This document shows, one piece after another, positions 34,589 through 45,763 of a DNA stretch of 52,203 bases. Within the stretch, counting starts at the first letter, position 1. Each line of letters opens with the position of its first letter. The position numbers were made by a program, and so were the translations under genes. This stretch comes from Pseudomonas sp. PA15(2017) (lineage in GTDB: Bacteria; Pseudomonadota; Gammaproteobacteria; Pseudomonadales; Pseudomonadaceae): positions 346-52,548 of the forward strand of contig NZ_MSXV01000015.1 of assembly GCF_001945395.1 (NCBI RefSeq). Direction: 5' to 3'. The notes beneath the pieces are model-generated. The model saw nothing but the letters and a program-made list of their open reading frames with translations. It did no database searches and was not told where the DNA came from.

Positions 34589-34955
34589 TGCCTCGCTCCC
34601 GCTAATCAGGGGTTCTGGAAACGGAACCTCCGGGTCAGTCTCCGCTTACCGCAGGGATCGATTCGTGTTGTTACGCCCACAAGGCAGCTCGACGAGATGG
34701 CGACTGGAACGAGGTTGTCCTGAGGGACGGGGAAGCGTTTCACGCATCGAACGGCACAGTGCCAAGGGCGTCCACGGGCCTGCACGCACTACCGCTCGCC
34801 TACCCGGCGGCGGGCACACGACGCGCTTCGTCCACCCGGCCACGGCCCTCCTCTTTTCCGGTTTCCTCTCAACGTCTGCGGTGAGCTCGCGCCGAGCCTG
34901 CGCTTCCATGCGCGATGCCCGGTGCTCGACCAAACACACACTTGAAGGATTGACC
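34589..34955 (+). other. long GC-rich leader of aceA
   Basis: No gene is supported here, although the frame upstream of aceA is open. The stretch has several short GC-rich inverted repeats but no element I can name. GAAGGA lies seven bases before the aceA ATG. Confidence 0.4.
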
Positions 34956-36551
34956 ATGTCAGCTTACGAAAACGACATCAAAGCCGTTGCCGCCCTGAAA
35001 GAAGCCGCTGGCAGCAGCTGGAGCGCTATCAACCCGGAATCCGTCGCTCGTATGCGCGCCCAGAACCGCTTCAAGACTGGCCTGGATGTAGCCAAGTACA
35101 CCGCGGCCATCATGCGCAAGGACATGGCCGAGTACGACGCCGACTCGTCCGTCTACACCCAGTCGCTGGGCTGCTGGCATGGCTTCATCGGCCAGCAGAA
35201 ACTGATTTCCATCAAGAAGCACCTCAAGACCACCAACAAGCGCTACCTGTACCTGTCCGGCTGGATGATCGCCGCGCTGCGTTCCGATTTCGGCCCGCTG
35301 CCGGATCAGTCCATGCATGAGAAGACCGCGGTCGCCGCACTGATCGAAGAGCTGTATACCTTCCTGCGCCAGGCCGACGCCCGTGAGCTGGACCTGCTGT
35401 TCAGCGCTCTCGATGCGGCTCGCGAGTCGGGCGATCGTGCCAAGCAGAGCGAGATCCAGGCGCAGATCGACAATTTCGAAACCCACGTGGTGCCGATCAT
35501 CGCTGACATCGATGCTGGTTTCGGCAACCCCGAGGCCACCTACCTGCTCGCCAAGAAGATGATCGAAGCCGGCGCCTGCTGCATCCAGATCGAGAACCAG
35601 GTTTCCGACGAGAAACAGTGCGGCCATCAGGACGGCAAGGTCACCGTGCCCCATTCCGACTTCCTCGCCAAGATCAACGCGGTGCGCTATGCCTTCCTAG
35701 AGCTGGGCGTAGACGACGGCGTGATCGTCGCCCGTACCGATTCCCTGGGTGCCGGCCTCACCAAGCAGATCGCCGTGACCAACGAGCCGGGCGACCTGGG
35801 CGACCAGTACAACTCGTTCCTGGATTGCGACGAAATCAGCGCGGCCGAACTGAAGAACGGCGACGTGGTGATCAACCGTGAAGGCAAGCTGCTGCGGCCC
35901 AAACGCCTGCCGTCCAACCTGTTCCAGTTCCGCAAGGGTACCGGCGAGGATCGCTGCGTACTGGACAGCATCACCTCGCTGCAGAACGGCGCGGACATGA
36001 TCTGGATCGAAACCGAGAAGCCCCATGTCGGCCAGATCAAGGCCATGGTCGATCGCGTTCGCGAAGTGATCCCCAACGCCAAGCTGGTCTACAACAACAG
36101 CCCGTCGTTCAACTGGACACTGAGCTTCCGCCAGCAGGTGTTCGATGCCTTCGTTGCCGATGGCAAGGACGTATCGGCCTACGATCGCGCCAAGCTGATG
36201 AGCGCCGAGTACGACGAAACCGAACTGGCCCAGGTTGCCGACGAGAAGATCCGCACCTTCCAGCGCGACGGTTCGGCCAATGCCGGCATCTTCCACCACC
36301 TGATCACCCTGCCGACCTACCACACGGCCGCGCTGTCCACCGACAACCTGGCCAAGGGCTACTTCGCCGATCAGGGCATGCTGGCCTACGTCAAGGGCGT
36401 GCAGCGTCAGGAGATCCGTCAGGGCATCGCCTGCGTCAAGCACCAGAACATGGCGGGCTCGGACATCGGCGACAACCACAAGGAGTACTTCGCCGGTGAA
36501 GCGGCCCTGAAGGCTGGCGGCAAGGACAACACCATGAATCAGTTCCACTGA
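34956..36551 (+). CDS. aceA: isocitrate lyase
   Basis: This 531-residue enzyme splits isocitrate into glyoxylate and succinate, the first step of the glyoxylate shunt needed for growth on acetate and fatty acids. The catalytic cysteine (Cys222) lies in SDEKQCGHQDGK, the variant of KKCGH found in the longer Pseudomonas-type enzymes. The metal-binding DIDAGFGNPEATYLLAKKMI and the conserved YNNSPSFNW are present. The length equals that of P. aeruginosa AceA. Translation starts at 34956; the upstream open frame has no similarity to the family. Regulation is probably by the RccR-type operator at 34527. Confidence 0.96.
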   Translation: MSAYENDIKAVAALKEAAGSSWSAINPESVARMRAQNRFKTGLDVAKYTAAIMRKDMAEYDADSSVYTQSLGCWHGFIGQQKLISIKKHLKTTNKRYLYLSGWMIAALRSDFGPLPDQSMHEKTAVAALIEELYTFLRQADARELDLLFSALDAARESGDRAKQSEIQAQIDNFETHVVPIIADIDAGFGNPEATYLLAKKMIEAGACCIQIENQVSDEKQCGHQDGKVTVPHSDFLAKINAVRYAFLELGVDDGVIVARTDSLGAGLTKQIAVTNEPGDLGDQYNSFLDCDEISAAELKNGDVVINREGKLLRPKRLPSNLFQFRKGTGEDRCVLDSITSLQNGADMIWIETEKPHVGQIKAMVDRVREVIPNAKLVYNNSPSFNWTLSFRQQVFDAFVADGKDVSAYDRAKLMSAEYDETELAQVADEKIRTFQRDGSANAGIFHHLITLPTYHTAALSTDNLAKGYFADQGMLAYVKGVQRQEIRQGIACVKHQNMAGSDIGDNHKEYFAGEAALKAGGKDNTMNQFH

Positions 36552-36588
36552 GAACTGGCACCGCGCCCGGACATATGTTTCGAGCCTC

Positions 36589-36617
36589 AGCCCCGGCAGC
36601 GATGCCGGGGCTTTTTT
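36589..36617 (+). terminator. terminator after aceA
   Basis: AGCCCCGGCA (36589-36598) and TGCCGGGGCT (36603-36612) form a perfect ten-base stem closed by a GCGA tetraloop, followed by a run of six T residues. Confidence 0.93.
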
Positions 36618-36978
36618 ATTGGCAACTATGGCGCGCAGCTTTAATGACGTTAGTTATCGAGGTAAGCCGCTAGGCGAAGCGTTAAAAGAATGAATTCTCA
36701 AATGACATATATTCGCATTGAAGCGACCTTTACTTCCCACTACATATAACTTGCTGGAGCTGCCAAAGTTTTCGCCTTGTTTTGTAGCTCGTTGATTTGC
36801 GTGGCTTTCTGAAAAACGGCCGATTGCAGGCATGCGACGTTTTATTATTTTTTTGCGCTGAAAAATTTACTTACACCCAATACAGGCATAACATTATGCG
36901 AATTGATTCAAGGCATTTAATGCCTTGCCATAATTTTAAATCGTGCGTTAAGCCGTTCCTTGCCTGAGGAGCCCCGGC
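36618..36978 (+). promoter_or_regulatory. AT-rich promoter region of the nuo operon
   Basis: This 360-base gap is strikingly AT-rich compared with its surroundings and holds no gene. It contains a perfect inverted repeat, CAAGGCAT (36909-36916) and ATGCCTTG (36920-36927), about 50 bases before nuoA. Several weak -10-like hexamers occur (TATAAC at 36745, CATAAT at 36929), but none has a well-placed -35. GAGGAG precedes the nuoA start. Confidence 0.5.
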
Positions 36979-37392
36979 ATGCTGGAAGCAAGCAGTTCCC
37001 TGTCCCATAACTGGGCGTTGGCCGTTTTTCTGCTGGGCGTCGTTGGCCTGTGTGCCTTCATGATGGGTGTCTCCAGCCTGCTGGGCAGCAAAGCCTGGGG
37101 GCGCAGCAAGAACGAGCCCTTCGAATCGGGCATGCTTCCCACCGGCAGTGCGCGCCTGCGCTTGTCCGCCAAATTCTATCTGGTCGCGATGCTCTTCGTG
37201 ATCTTCGACGTCGAAGCCCTCTTTCTCTTCGCCTGGGCCGTCTCCGTTCGCGAAAGCGGCTGGGCCGGCTTTATCGAAGCAGCCGTTTTCATAAACATTC
37301 TGTTGGCAGGTCTTGTCTACCTTTGGCGTATCGGTGCGCTGGATTGGGCACCCGAGAGTCGTAAGGCTCGGCAGGCGAAGCTGAAACAATGA
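36979..37392 (+). CDS. nuoA: NADH-quinone oxidoreductase subunit A
   Basis: This 137-residue membrane subunit of complex I has three helices and the loop between the first two that contacts the Q-site: [20 protein letters not shown] and [20 protein letters not shown], with the [11 protein letters not shown] helix. The start at 36979 has GAGGAG seven bases upstream. It is first of the 13-gene nuo operon. Confidence 0.96.
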   Translation: MLEASSSLSHNWALAVFLLGVVGLCAFMMGVSSLLGSKAWGRSKNEPFESGMLPTGSARLRLSAKFYLVAMLFVIFDVEALFLFAWAVSVRESGWAGFIEAAVFINILLAGLVYLWRIGALDWAPESRKARQAKLKQ

Positions 37393-37402
37393 GGCTTTGG
37401 CG

Positions 37403-38080
37403 ATGCAATACAAACTCACTCGGATCGATCCGGATGCTCCCAACGAGCAATACCCGATCGGCAAGCGGGAGGTCGTTACCGACCAACAGCTAGAAGACGA
37501 AGTGCATAAGAACATCTACATGGGGAAACTCTCGGATGTTCTCAGCGGTGCGGTGAACTGGGGTCGCAAGAACTCCCTGTGGCCGTACAACTTCGGGCTT
37601 TCCTGCTGCTACGTGGAAATGACCACTGCCTTCACCGCGCCGCACGACGTCGCGCGATTCGGCGCCGAGGTAATCCGAGCGTCCCCGCGCCAGGCCGACT
37701 TCATGGTCATCGCCGGCACCTGCTTCATCAAGATGGCGCCGGTCATCCAGCGTCTCTATGAGCAGATGCTCGAACCCAAGTGGGTCATCTCCATGGGCTC
37801 GTGCGCCAATTCCGGCGGTATGTACGACATCTACTCGGTCGTTCAGGGTGTCGACAAGTTCCTTCCTGTCGACGTTTACATTCCCGGTTGCCCGCCCCGG
37901 CCCGAGGCATTCCTGCAAGGCCTGATGCTGCTGCAGGAGTCCATCGGTCAGGAGCGCCGCCCGCTGTCCTGGGTCGTTGGCGATCAAGGCGTTTACCGCG
38001 CCGAGATGCCTTCCCAGAAAGAACAGCGCCGCGAGCAGCGTATTGCGGTTACCAACCTGCGTTCCCCTGACGAAGTCTGA
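37403..38080 (+). CDS. nuoB: NADH-quinone oxidoreductase subunit B
   Basis: This 225-residue peripheral subunit holds cluster N2, the last iron-sulfur centre before quinone. The ligand cysteines are visible in [19 protein letters not shown] and [12 protein letters not shown]. The ATG at 37403 was chosen over an in-frame TTG two codons upstream. It starts 10 bases after nuoA. Confidence 0.97.
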   Translation: MQYKLTRIDPDAPNEQYPIGKREVVTDQQLEDEVHKNIYMGKLSDVLSGAVNWGRKNSLWPYNFGLSCCYVEMTTAFTAPHDVARFGAEVIRASPRQADFMVIAGTCFIKMAPVIQRLYEQMLEPKWVISMGSCANSGGMYDIYSVVQGVDKFLPVDVYIPGCPPRPEAFLQGLMLLQESIGQERRPLSWVVGDQGVYRAEMPSQKEQRREQRIAVTNLRSPDEV

Positions 38081-38140
38081 GTCCTGCTTCCTTATAAAAG
38101 CCGGACTCACTCTCACCGTTGACCGATAGCGATCGAGACC

Positions 38141-39922
38141 ATGACTGCAGACACCATCGTGTCCATTGCGCCGTACAAGGCGGACGACCAAGACGTCGTC
38201 GTTGAGCTTCAATCCCGTTTTGGCGCCGACAGCTTCACGCTGCAGGCCACCCGTACCGGCATGCCGGTGATCTGGGTCGGCCGCGACAAGCTCGTCGACG
38301 TGCTGCGCTTCCTGCGCCAGACCACCCGCCCCTACGTCATGCTGTATGACCTGCACGGCGTCGACGAGCGCCTGCGCACCCAGCGTCGCGGCCTGCCGGA
38401 CGCCGACTTCACCGTGTTCTATCACCTCATGTCGCTGGAGCGTAACAGCGACGTGATGATCAAGGTGGCGCTGCGCGAGGGCGACCTCAACCTGCCGTCC
38501 GTAACCGGCATCTGGCCGAACGCCAACTGGTACGAGCGCGAGGTGTGGGACCTGTACGGCATCCACTTCACCGGCCACCCGCACCTGACCCGGATCATGA
38601 TGCCGCCGACCTGGGAAGGTCACCCGCTGCGCAAGGACTACCCGGCGCGCGCTACCGAATTCGACCCGTTCAGCCTGACCCTGGCCAAGCAGCAGCTCGA
38701 GGAAGAGGCCGCGCGCTTCAACCCCGAAGACTGCGGCATGAAACGCCACAGCGAGAACGAGGACTACATGTTCCTCAACCTCGGCCCCAACCACCCGTCC
38801 GCCCACGGTGCGTTCCGCATCATCCTGCAGCTTGACGGCGAAGAGATCCTCGATTGCGTGCCGGAAATCGGTTACCACCACCGCGGCGCCGAGAAGATGG
38901 CCGAACGCCAGAGCTGGCACAGCTTCATCCCCTATACCGACCGTATCGACTACCTGGGCGGGGTGATGAACAACCTGCCCTATGTGCTCTCGGTCGAAAA
39001 GCTGGCCGGCATCAAGGTACCGCAGAAGGTCGACACCATCCGCATCATGATGGCCGAGTTCTTCCGCATCACCAGCCACCTGCTGTTCCTGGGTACCTAT
39101 ATCCAGGACGTGGGCGCCATGACCCCGGTGTTCTTCACCTTCACCGACCGTCAGCGTGCCTACAAGGTGATCGAAGCCATCACCGGTTTCCGCCTGCACC
39201 CGGCCTGGTACCGCATCGGTGGCGTCGCCCACGACCTGCCGCGCGGCTGGGACAAGCTGGTCAAGGAATTCGTCGACTGGCTGCCCAAGCGCCTCGACGA
39301 GTACGAGAAGGCTGCACTGAAGAACAGCATCCTCAAGGCCCGTACCATCGGCGTTGCCCAGTACAACACCAAGGAAGCGCTGGAATGGGGCACCACCGGT
39401 GCCGGTCTGCGTTCCACTGGCTGCGATTTCGACCTGCGCAAGGCGCGCCCCTACTCCGGCTATGAGAACTTCGAATTCGAAGTGCCGCTGGCCGTCAACG
39501 GCGACGCCTATGACCGCTGCATGGTGCGCGTCGAGGAGATGCGTCAGAGCATCAGGATCATTGATCAGTGCCTGCGCAACATGCCGGAAGGCCCGTACAA
39601 GGCGGATCACCCGCTGACCACGCCGCCACCGAAAGAGCGCACGCTGCAGCACATCGAAACCCTGATCACCCACTTCCTGCAGGTTTCCTGGGGGCCGGTC
39701 ATGCCGGCCAACGAAAGCTTCCAGATGATCGAAGCGACCAAGGGTATCAACAGCTACTACCTGACCAGTGACGGCAGCACCATGAGCTACCGCACGCGCA
39801 TCCGCACGCCGAGCTTCGCCCACCTGCAGCAGATCCCTTCGGTGATCCGCGGCAGCATGGTCGCCGACCTTATCGCGTACCTGGGCAGTATCGACTTCGT
39901 CATGGCCGACGTGGATCGCTGA
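38141..39922 (+). CDS. nuoCD: NADH-quinone oxidoreductase fused subunit C/D
   Basis: This 593-residue protein joins NuoC (about 1-180, with [20 protein letters not shown] and GHPLRKDYP) and NuoD (about 205-593, starting [20 protein letters not shown]). NuoD supplies the quinone-site His and Tyr regions (GPNHPSAHG) and ends DFVMADVDR. The C/D fusion is the normal form in Pseudomonas and E. coli, not an anomaly. A 60-base gap separates it from nuoB. Confidence 0.97.
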   Translation: MTADTIVSIAPYKADDQDVVVELQSRFGADSFTLQATRTGMPVIWVGRDKLVDVLRFLRQTTRPYVMLYDLHGVDERLRTQRRGLPDADFTVFYHLMSLERNSDVMIKVALREGDLNLPSVTGIWPNANWYEREVWDLYGIHFTGHPHLTRIMMPPTWEGHPLRKDYPARATEFDPFSLTLAKQQLEEEAARFNPEDCGMKRHSENEDYMFLNLGPNHPSAHGAFRIILQLDGEEILDCVPEIGYHHRGAEKMAERQSWHSFIPYTDRIDYLGGVMNNLPYVLSVEKLAGIKVPQKVDTIRIMMAEFFRITSHLLFLGTYIQDVGAMTPVFFTFTDRQRAYKVIEAITGFRLHPAWYRIGGVAHDLPRGWDKLVKEFVDWLPKRLDEYEKAALKNSILKARTIGVAQYNTKEALEWGTTGAGLRSTGCDFDLRKARPYSGYENFEFEVPLAVNGDAYDRCMVRVEEMRQSIRIIDQCLRNMPEGPYKADHPLTTPPPKERTLQHIETLITHFLQVSWGPVMPANESFQMIEATKGINSYYLTSDGSTMSYRTRIRTPSFAHLQQIPSVIRGSMVADLIAYLGSIDFVMADVDR

Positions 39923-39932
39923 GGAGAACACC

Positions 39933-40424
39933 ATGAACATGATTCAGACCGACCGTTTCGCCCTCAGTGAAACCGAGCGCTCGGCCATCGAGCACGAGAT
40001 GCACCACTACGAGGACCCGCGTGCCGCAAGCATCGAAGCCCTGAAGATCGTGCAGAAGGAACGCGGCTGGGTGCCGGACGGCGCCGCCGATGCCATCGGC
40101 GCGATTCTCGGTATCCCGGCCAGCGATGTCGAAGGCGTCGCCACCTTTTACAGCCAGATTTTTCGCCAGCCTGTCGGCCGCCACATCATTCGTGTGTGCG
40201 ACAGCATGACCTGCTTCATCGGTGGCCACGAGAACGTGCTCGGCAGCATCAAGGCCGAGCTGGGCATCGTGCCCGGCCAGACCACCGCCGACGGCCGCTT
40301 CACCCTGCTGCCGGTGTGCTGCCTGGGCAACTGCGACAAAGCGCCGGCGCTGATGATCGACGACGAAACCTTTGGCGACGTGCAGCCCGAAGGCGTGGCG
40401 CAACTGCTGGAGAACTTCCAATGA
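39933..40424 (+). CDS. nuoE: NADH-quinone oxidoreductase subunit E
   Basis: This 163-residue subunit has a thioredoxin-like fold with one 2Fe-2S cluster (N1a); the ligands are in [12 protein letters not shown] and [13 protein letters not shown]. It works in the NADH-oxidising module with NuoF and NuoG. It overlaps nuoF by four bases. Confidence 0.96.
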   Translation: MNMIQTDRFALSETERSAIEHEMHHYEDPRAASIEALKIVQKERGWVPDGAADAIGAILGIPASDVEGVATFYSQIFRQPVGRHIIRVCDSMTCFIGGHENVLGSIKAELGIVPGQTTADGRFTLLPVCCLGNCDKAPALMIDDETFGDVQPEGVAQLLENFQ

Positions 40425-41782
40425 TCAGTCGCAGCTCCAACCTGCTGACCTCCTTCGGCCCGGCCAACCGCATCGCCCGCAGCGAAGAGACCCATCCGCT
40501 GACCTGGCGCCTGCGCGATGACGCCCAACCGGTGTGGCTCGACGAGTACCAGCAGAAGAACGGTTATGCCGCCGCCCGCAAGGCGCTGGCCGAAATGGCC
40601 CAGACCGACATCGTGCAGACGGTCAAGGATTCCGGCCTCAAGGGCCGCGGCGGTGCGGGCTTCCCCACTGGCGTGAAGTGGGGCCTGATGCCCAACGACG
40701 AGTCCATGAACATCCGCTACCTGCTGTGCAACGCGGACGAGATGGAGCCCAATACCTGGAAGGACCGCATGCTGATGGAGCAGCTGCCGCACCTGCTGGT
40801 GGAAGGCATGCTGATCAGCGCCCGGGCCCTGAAGGCCTACCGCGGTTACATCTTCCTGCGCGGCGAATACGTCGACGCCGCCGCCAACCTCAACCGTGCC
40901 ATCGAGGAAGCCAAGGCCGCCGGCCTGCTCGGCAAGAACATCCTGAGCAGCGGCTTCGATTTCGAGCTGTTCGTGCACACCGGTGCCGGGCGTTACATCT
41001 GCGGTGAAGAAACCGCACTGATCAACTCCCTGGAAGGCCGTCGCGCCAACCCGCGTGCCAAGCCACCCTTCCCCGCTGCGGTGGGCGTGTGGGGCAAGCC
41101 GACCTGCGTCAACAACGTCGAGACCCTGTGCAACGTGCCGGCCATCGTCGCCAACGGCGTGGACTGGTACAAGTCCCTGGCCCGCGAAGGCAGCGAAGAC
41201 CACGGCACCAAGCTGATGGGCTTCTCCGGCAAGGTCAAGACGCCGGGTATCTGGGAGCTGCCGTTCGGCATCAGCGCCCGCGAGCTGTTCGAGGACTACG
41301 CCGGCGGCATGCGCGACGGTTACACCCTCAAGGCCTGGCAGCCCGGCGGTGCCGGCACCGGCTTCCTGCTGCCCGAGCACCTCGAGGCCTCCATGTACGC
41401 CGCCGGCATCGCCAAGGTCGGCACCCGCATGGGTACCGGCCTGGCCCTGGCCATCGACAACACGGTGAACATGGTGTCGCTGCTGCGCAACATGGAGGAG
41501 TTCTTCGCCCGCGAATCCTGCGGCTGGTGCACACCCTGCCGTGACGGCCTGCCGTGGAGCGTGAAGATCCTCCGTGCCCTGGAGCGCAAGCAGGGCACCC
41601 GCGAGGACATCGACACCCTGCTCGGCCTGGTCAACTTCCTCGGCCCCGGCAAGACCTTCTGTGCTCACGCACCGGGCGCCGTGGAGCCACTGGGCAGCGC
41701 GATCAAGTATTTCCGTGAAGAGTTCGAAGCCGGCGTGGGCGCCATTGCGCCACAGCCGCCGGTAACGGCACACGCGGTATAG
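40421..41782 (+). CDS. nuoF: NADH-quinone oxidoreductase subunit F
   Basis: This 453-residue subunit oxidises NADH through FMN. The NADH/FMN region is [20 protein letters not shown], a second glycine-rich stretch follows in [20 protein letters not shown], and the N3 4Fe-4S ligands lie in [12 protein letters not shown]. The start at 40421 overlaps the nuoE stop (ATGA). It is followed by a 108-base gap with a hairpin. Confidence 0.97.
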   Translation: MISRSSNLLTSFGPANRIARSEETHPLTWRLRDDAQPVWLDEYQQKNGYAAARKALAEMAQTDIVQTVKDSGLKGRGGAGFPTGVKWGLMPNDESMNIRYLLCNADEMEPNTWKDRMLMEQLPHLLVEGMLISARALKAYRGYIFLRGEYVDAAANLNRAIEEAKAAGLLGKNILSSGFDFELFVHTGAGRYICGEETALINSLEGRRANPRAKPPFPAAVGVWGKPTCVNNVETLCNVPAIVANGVDWYKSLAREGSEDHGTKLMGFSGKVKTPGIWELPFGISARELFEDYAGGMRDGYTLKAWQPGGAGTGFLLPEHLEASMYAAGIAKVGTRMGTGLALAIDNTVNMVSLLRNMEEFFARESCGWCTPCRDGLPWSVKILRALERKQGTREDIDTLLGLVNFLGPGKTFCAHAPGAVEPLGSAIKYFREEFEAGVGAIAPQPPVTAHAV

Positions 41783-41789
41783 GCCCGCT

Positions 41790-41824
41790 GGCCGGACGAG
41801 TGGGCGCGATGGCGCCGTCCGGCC
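41790..41824 (+). other. hairpin in the nuoF-nuoG gap
   Basis: GGCCGGACG (41790-41798) and CGTCCGGCC (41816-41824) are perfect nine-base arms with a 17-base loop and no following T-run. It lies inside the operon and cannot be a full terminator if nuoG is to be expressed from the nuoA promoter. Confidence 0.5.
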
Positions 41825-41890
41825 CAGGTCGTTGAAGAGAATTCCCTTAGCCCGTCCACCTCACGGTGGGCAAACGAAGACTGAAGAAAA

Positions 41891-44620
41891 ATGGCCACTA
41901 TCCACGTAGACGGCAAAGATCTCGAAGTCGATGGTGCGGACAACCTGCTGCAGGCCTGTCTGTCCCTTGGTCTCGACATCCCCTACTTCTGCTGGCACCC
42001 GGCGCTCGGCAGCGTTGGCGCCTGCCGCCAGTGCGCGGTGAAGCAGTACACCGACGAAAACGACAAGCGCGGCCGCCTGGTCATGTCCTGCATGACGCCG
42101 GCCACCGACAACAGCTGGATCTCCATCGACGACGAAGAGGCCGTGGCCTTCCGCAAGAGCGTCGTCGAGTGGCTGATGACCAACCACCCCCATGACTGCC
42201 CGGTCTGCGAGGAAGGCGGCCATTGCCACCTGCAGGACATGACGGTGATGACCGGCCACAACGCCCGTCGCTATCGGTTCAGCAAGCGCACCCACCAGAA
42301 CCAGGAACTCGGCCCCTTCATCGCCCATGAGATGAACCGCTGCATCGCCTGCTACCGCTGCGTGCGCTACTACAAGGATTACGCCGGCGGCACCGACCTG
42401 GGCGTCTACGGTGCCCACGACAACGTGTACTTCGGCCGCGTCGAAGACGGCACCCTGGAAAGCGAATTCTCCGGCAACCTGGTCGAGGTCTGCCCCACCG
42501 GTGTGTTCACCGACAAGACCCACTCCGAGCGCTACAACCGCAAGTGGGACATGCAGTTCGCCCCGAGCATCTGCCATGGCTGCTCCAGCGGCTGCAACAC
42601 CAGCCCGGGTGAGCGCTACGGCGAAGTGCGCCGCATCGAGAACCGCTTCAACGGCTCGGTGAACCAGTATTTCCTCTGCGACCGTGGCCGCTTCGGCTAT
42701 GGCTACGTCAACCGTGAAGACCGTCCGCGTCAGCCGCTGATGATGCTCAGCAAGATGAAGATGGGCCTGGACGCCGCACTGGATCAGGCCGCTGCCCTGC
42801 TCAAGGGCCGCAAGGTGATCGGCATCGGTTCGCCGCGTGCCAGCCTGGAGGGCAACTTCGCCCTGCGCGAGCTGGTCGGCGCTGGCAACTTCTACTCCGG
42901 TATCGCCGCGGCCGAGCAGGCCAACATCGGCCTGATCCGCGACGTGCTGCAGAACGGCCCGCTGCCGGTGCCGACCCTGCGCGACATCGAGAGCCACGAC
43001 GCGGTGTTCGTACTTGGTGAAGACCTCACCCAGACCGCCGCCCGCGTCGCCCTGGCCCTGCGCCAGTCGGTCAAGGGCAAGGCCACCGAAATCGCCGCTG
43101 GTGCGAAGATCCAGGATTGGCACATGGCCGCCGTGCAGAACGTCGCCCAGCACGCGCTCAATCCGCTGTTCATTGCCAGCGTCACCGCCACCCGCCTCGA
43201 CGACGTCGCCGAGCAGTGCGTGCACGCCGCGCCCGATGACCTGGCGCGCATCGGCTTCGCGGTGGCCCACGCCATCGACCCGAGCGCCCCGGCCGTCGAA
43301 GGCCTGGAAACCGAGGCCGGTGAGCTGGTGCAACGCATCGCCGAGGCGCTGGTGGGCGCCAAGCGCCCGCTGATCGTTTCCGGCGCCTCGCTGGGCAATC
43401 GCGCGCTGATCGAGGCCGCTGCGAACATCGCCAGCGCCCTGAAGAACCGCGAGAAGAACGGCTCCATCAGCCTGGTGGTGCCGGAAGCCAACAGCATGGG
43501 CATGGCCCTGCTGATGGGCGAGCAGTTCGCCGGCAACAACCTGGACGACGCCCTCGAAGCACTGACCTCCGGTCAGGCCGACGCCCTGGTGGTACTGGAG
43601 AACGATCTCTACCACCGCGCCGATGCCGGCCGTGTGGACGCCGCCCTGGCAGCCGCCAAGGTGGTGATCGTCGCCGATCACCAGAGCACCGCGACCACCG
43701 CCAAGGCGCACCTGCTGCTGCCGGCTGCGAGCTTCGCCGAAGGCGACGGCACCCTGGTCAGCCAGGAAGGCCGCGCCCAGCGTTTCTTCCAGGTCTATGA
43801 CCCGTCCTACTACGACGCCAATATTCTGGTGCGCGAAGGCTGGCGCTGGCTGCATGCGCTGCACAGCACGCTGCACAATCGCGTCGTCGACTGGACCCAG
43901 CTCGACCAGGTCACCGCTGCCTGCGCCGACAGCTCCGCACAGTTGGCCGGTATTCGCGATGCTGCGCCAAGCGCCTCGTTCCGCATCAAGGGCCTCAAGC
44001 TGGCCCGCGAACCGCATCGCTACAGCGGTCGTACCGCCATGCGCGCCAACATCAGCGTGCACGAGCCGCGTCAGCCTCAGGACAAGGACAGCGCCTTCGC
44101 CTTCTCCATGGAAGGCTACTCGGGCAGCAAGGAAGACCGTCAGCAGATCCCGTTCGCCTGGTCACCCGGCTGGAACTCGCCTCAGGCCTGGAACAAATTC
44201 CAGGATGAAGTCGGTGGTCACCTGCGTGCCGGCGACCCCGGCGTGCGCCTGATCGAAGCCAAGGGCGCAAGCCTGGGCTGGTTCAGCGCACCGACGGCCT
44301 TCAACCCGGCCCAGGGCACCTGGCAGGCCGTGCCGCTGCATCATCTGTTCGGCAGCGAGGAAATGTCCTCGCGCGCCGCGCCGATCGCCGAACGCACACC
44401 CGAAGCCTACGTGGCGCTGGCCAAGGATGAAGCCGATCGCCTCGGCGTCAACGACGGCGCACTGCTGCAACTGAGCGTCAACGGCCAGAACCTGCGCCTG
44501 CCGCTGCGCGTCACTGAGGAGCTGGGCATCGGTCTGGTCGGCCTGCCGGTCGGCCTGGCTGGCATTCCGGCCGCCGTCGCTGGTGCGACCGTGAGCAACA
44601 TTGGGGAGGCCGCGCAATGA
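41891..44620 (+). CDS. nuoG: NADH-quinone oxidoreductase subunit G
   Basis: This 909-residue subunit carries electrons from NuoF toward NuoB. The N-terminal 2Fe-2S domain has [20 protein letters not shown], followed by [16 protein letters not shown], the [20 protein letters not shown] cluster and [20 protein letters not shown]. The last holds the ligands of the extra N7-type cluster found in E. coli-like enzymes. The rest is a molybdopterin-oxidoreductase-like domain without a cofactor. It overlaps nuoH by four bases. Confidence 0.97.
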   Translation: MATIHVDGKDLEVDGADNLLQACLSLGLDIPYFCWHPALGSVGACRQCAVKQYTDENDKRGRLVMSCMTPATDNSWISIDDEEAVAFRKSVVEWLMTNHPHDCPVCEEGGHCHLQDMTVMTGHNARRYRFSKRTHQNQELGPFIAHEMNRCIACYRCVRYYKDYAGGTDLGVYGAHDNVYFGRVEDGTLESEFSGNLVEVCPTGVFTDKTHSERYNRKWDMQFAPSICHGCSSGCNTSPGERYGEVRRIENRFNGSVNQYFLCDRGRFGYGYVNREDRPRQPLMMLSKMKMGLDAALDQAAALLKGRKVIGIGSPRASLEGNFALRELVGAGNFYSGIAAAEQANIGLIRDVLQNGPLPVPTLRDIESHDAVFVLGEDLTQTAARVALALRQSVKGKATEIAAGAKIQDWHMAAVQNVAQHALNPLFIASVTATRLDDVAEQCVHAAPDDLARIGFAVAHAIDPSAPAVEGLETEAGELVQRIAEALVGAKRPLIVSGASLGNRALIEAAANIASALKNREKNGSISLVVPEANSMGMALLMGEQFAGNNLDDALEALTSGQADALVVLENDLYHRADAGRVDAALAAAKVVIVADHQSTATTAKAHLLLPAASFAEGDGTLVSQEGRAQRFFQVYDPSYYDANILVREGWRWLHALHSTLHNRVVDWTQLDQVTAACADSSAQLAGIRDAAPSASFRIKGLKLAREPHRYSGRTAMRANISVHEPRQPQDKDSAFAFSMEGYSGSKEDRQQIPFAWSPGWNSPQAWNKFQDEVGGHLRAGDPGVRLIEAKGASLGWFSAPTAFNPAQGTWQAVPLHHLFGSEEMSSRAAPIAERTPEAYVALAKDEADRLGVNDGALLQLSVNGQNLRLPLRVTEELGIGLVGLPVGLAGIPAAVAGATVSNIGEAAQ

Positions 44621-45609
44621 GTTGGCTGACTCCACAGTTGCTCGACATCATCCAGGAAGTGCTCAAGGCCATCGTCATCCTGCTTGCCGTGGTGGTGTGC
44701 GGTGCGCTGCTGAGCTTCGTCGAACGCCGCCTGCTCGGCTGGTGGCAGGATCGCTACGGCCCTAACCGGGTCGGCCCGTTCGGCATGTTCCAGCTGGCTG
44801 CGGACATGCTCAAGATGTTCTTCAAGGAAGACTGGACGCCGCCGTTCGCCGACAAGCTGATCTTCACCCTGGCGCCGATCATCGCCATGGGCGCCATGCT
44901 GGTGGCCTTCGCGATCATCCCGATCACCCCCAACTGGGGCGTGGCGGACCTGAACATCGGCATTCTGTTCTTCTTCGCCATGGCAGGCCTGTCGGTGTAC
45001 GCCGTGCTGTTCGCCGGCTGGTCGAGCAACAACAAGTTCGCCCTGCTCGGCAGCCTGCGTGCCTCGGCCCAGACCATCTCCTACGAGGTGTTCCTGGCCC
45101 TGGCGCTGATGGGCATCGTCGCCCAGGTCGGCTCGTTCAACATGCGCGACATCGTCGATTACCAGGCCCAGAACCTGTGGTTCATCATCCCGCAGTTCTT
45201 CGGCTTCTGTACCTTCTTCATCGCCGGCGTGGCCGTGACGCACCGTCACCCCTTCGACCAGCCGGAAGCGGAGCAGGAGCTGGCCGACGGTTACCACATC
45301 GAATACGCCGGCATGAAATGGGGCATGTTCTTCGTCGGTGAATACATCGGCATCGTGACCATCTCCGCGCTGCTGGTGACCCTGTTCTTTGGTGGCTGGC
45401 ACGGCCCGTTCGGCATCCTGCCGCAGATCCCGTTCTTCTGGTTCGCGATCAAGACCTGCTTCTTCATCATGATCTTCATCCTGCTGCGCGCCTCGATTCC
45501 GCGCCCGCGGTATGACCAGGTCATGGCCTTCAGCTGGAAGTTCTGCCTGCCGCTGACCCTGATCAACCTGCTGGTGACCGGCGCCGTCGTGCTGGCCACG
45601 GCCCAGTAA
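44617..45609 (+). CDS. nuoH: NADH-quinone oxidoreductase subunit H
   Basis: This 330-residue membrane subunit forms the quinone chamber. It has about eight helices and the conserved [20 protein letters not shown], with [20 protein letters not shown] and [20 protein letters not shown] carrying the acidic residues at the entry to the proton path. Its stop is immediately followed by the repeat element at 45610-45748, which separates it from nuoI. Confidence 0.97.
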   Translation: MSWLTPQLLDIIQEVLKAIVILLAVVVCGALLSFVERRLLGWWQDRYGPNRVGPFGMFQLAADMLKMFFKEDWTPPFADKLIFTLAPIIAMGAMLVAFAIIPITPNWGVADLNIGILFFFAMAGLSVYAVLFAGWSSNNKFALLGSLRASAQTISYEVFLALALMGIVAQVGSFNMRDIVDYQAQNLWFIIPQFFGFCTFFIAGVAVTHRHPFDQPEAEQELADGYHIEYAGMKWGMFFVGEYIGIVTISALLVTLFFGGWHGPFGILPQIPFFWFAIKTCFFIMIFILLRASIPRPRYDQVMAFSWKFCLPLTLINLLVTGAVVLATAQ

Positions 45610-45748
45610 GAGGAGATTTACAAAGCAGCGAACGAAGGTCAGGCAAGGCGAAGTCCGCCGAAAAAGCGGAGTGTACGAGTAGTACATGAGCATTTTGAGG
45701 TGGACTTCAACGCAGCATGGCCGAGTGCAGCAATTTGTAGATTTCCTC
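45610..45748 (+). repeat. MITE-like structured repeat inside the nuo operon
   Basis: A 139-base element fills almost all of the nuoH-nuoI gap. Its ends are inverted repeats: GAGGAGATTTACAAA (45610-45624) against TTTGTAGATTTCCTC (45734-45748), 13 of 15 complementary, with both exceptions being G-U pairs in RNA. Inside are GAAGTCC/GGACTTC (45650/45702), TCCGC/GCGGA (45654/45666) and TGTAC-GAGTA-GTACA (45672-45686). The interior wording (GGTCAGGCAAGGCGAAGTCC) resembles a dispersed Pseudomonas repeat from memory. It encodes nothing. Exact ends are uncertain. Confidence 0.6.
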
Positions 45749-45763
45749 GTAGGAGAAAGAGCG

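Noticed and set aside
34560..34955. In-frame N-terminal extension of AceA by 132 codons
   Set aside because: The extension has no family similarity, overlaps the promoter, and the ATG at 34956 gives the standard length with a good ribosome-binding site.
38141..39922. nuoC-nuoD fusion as a novel gene fusion
   Set aside because: Fused NuoCD is the normal form in Pseudomonas and E. coli.
45686..45763. Upstream start for nuoI
   Set aside because: It lies within the repeat element and adds residues absent from NuoI proteins.
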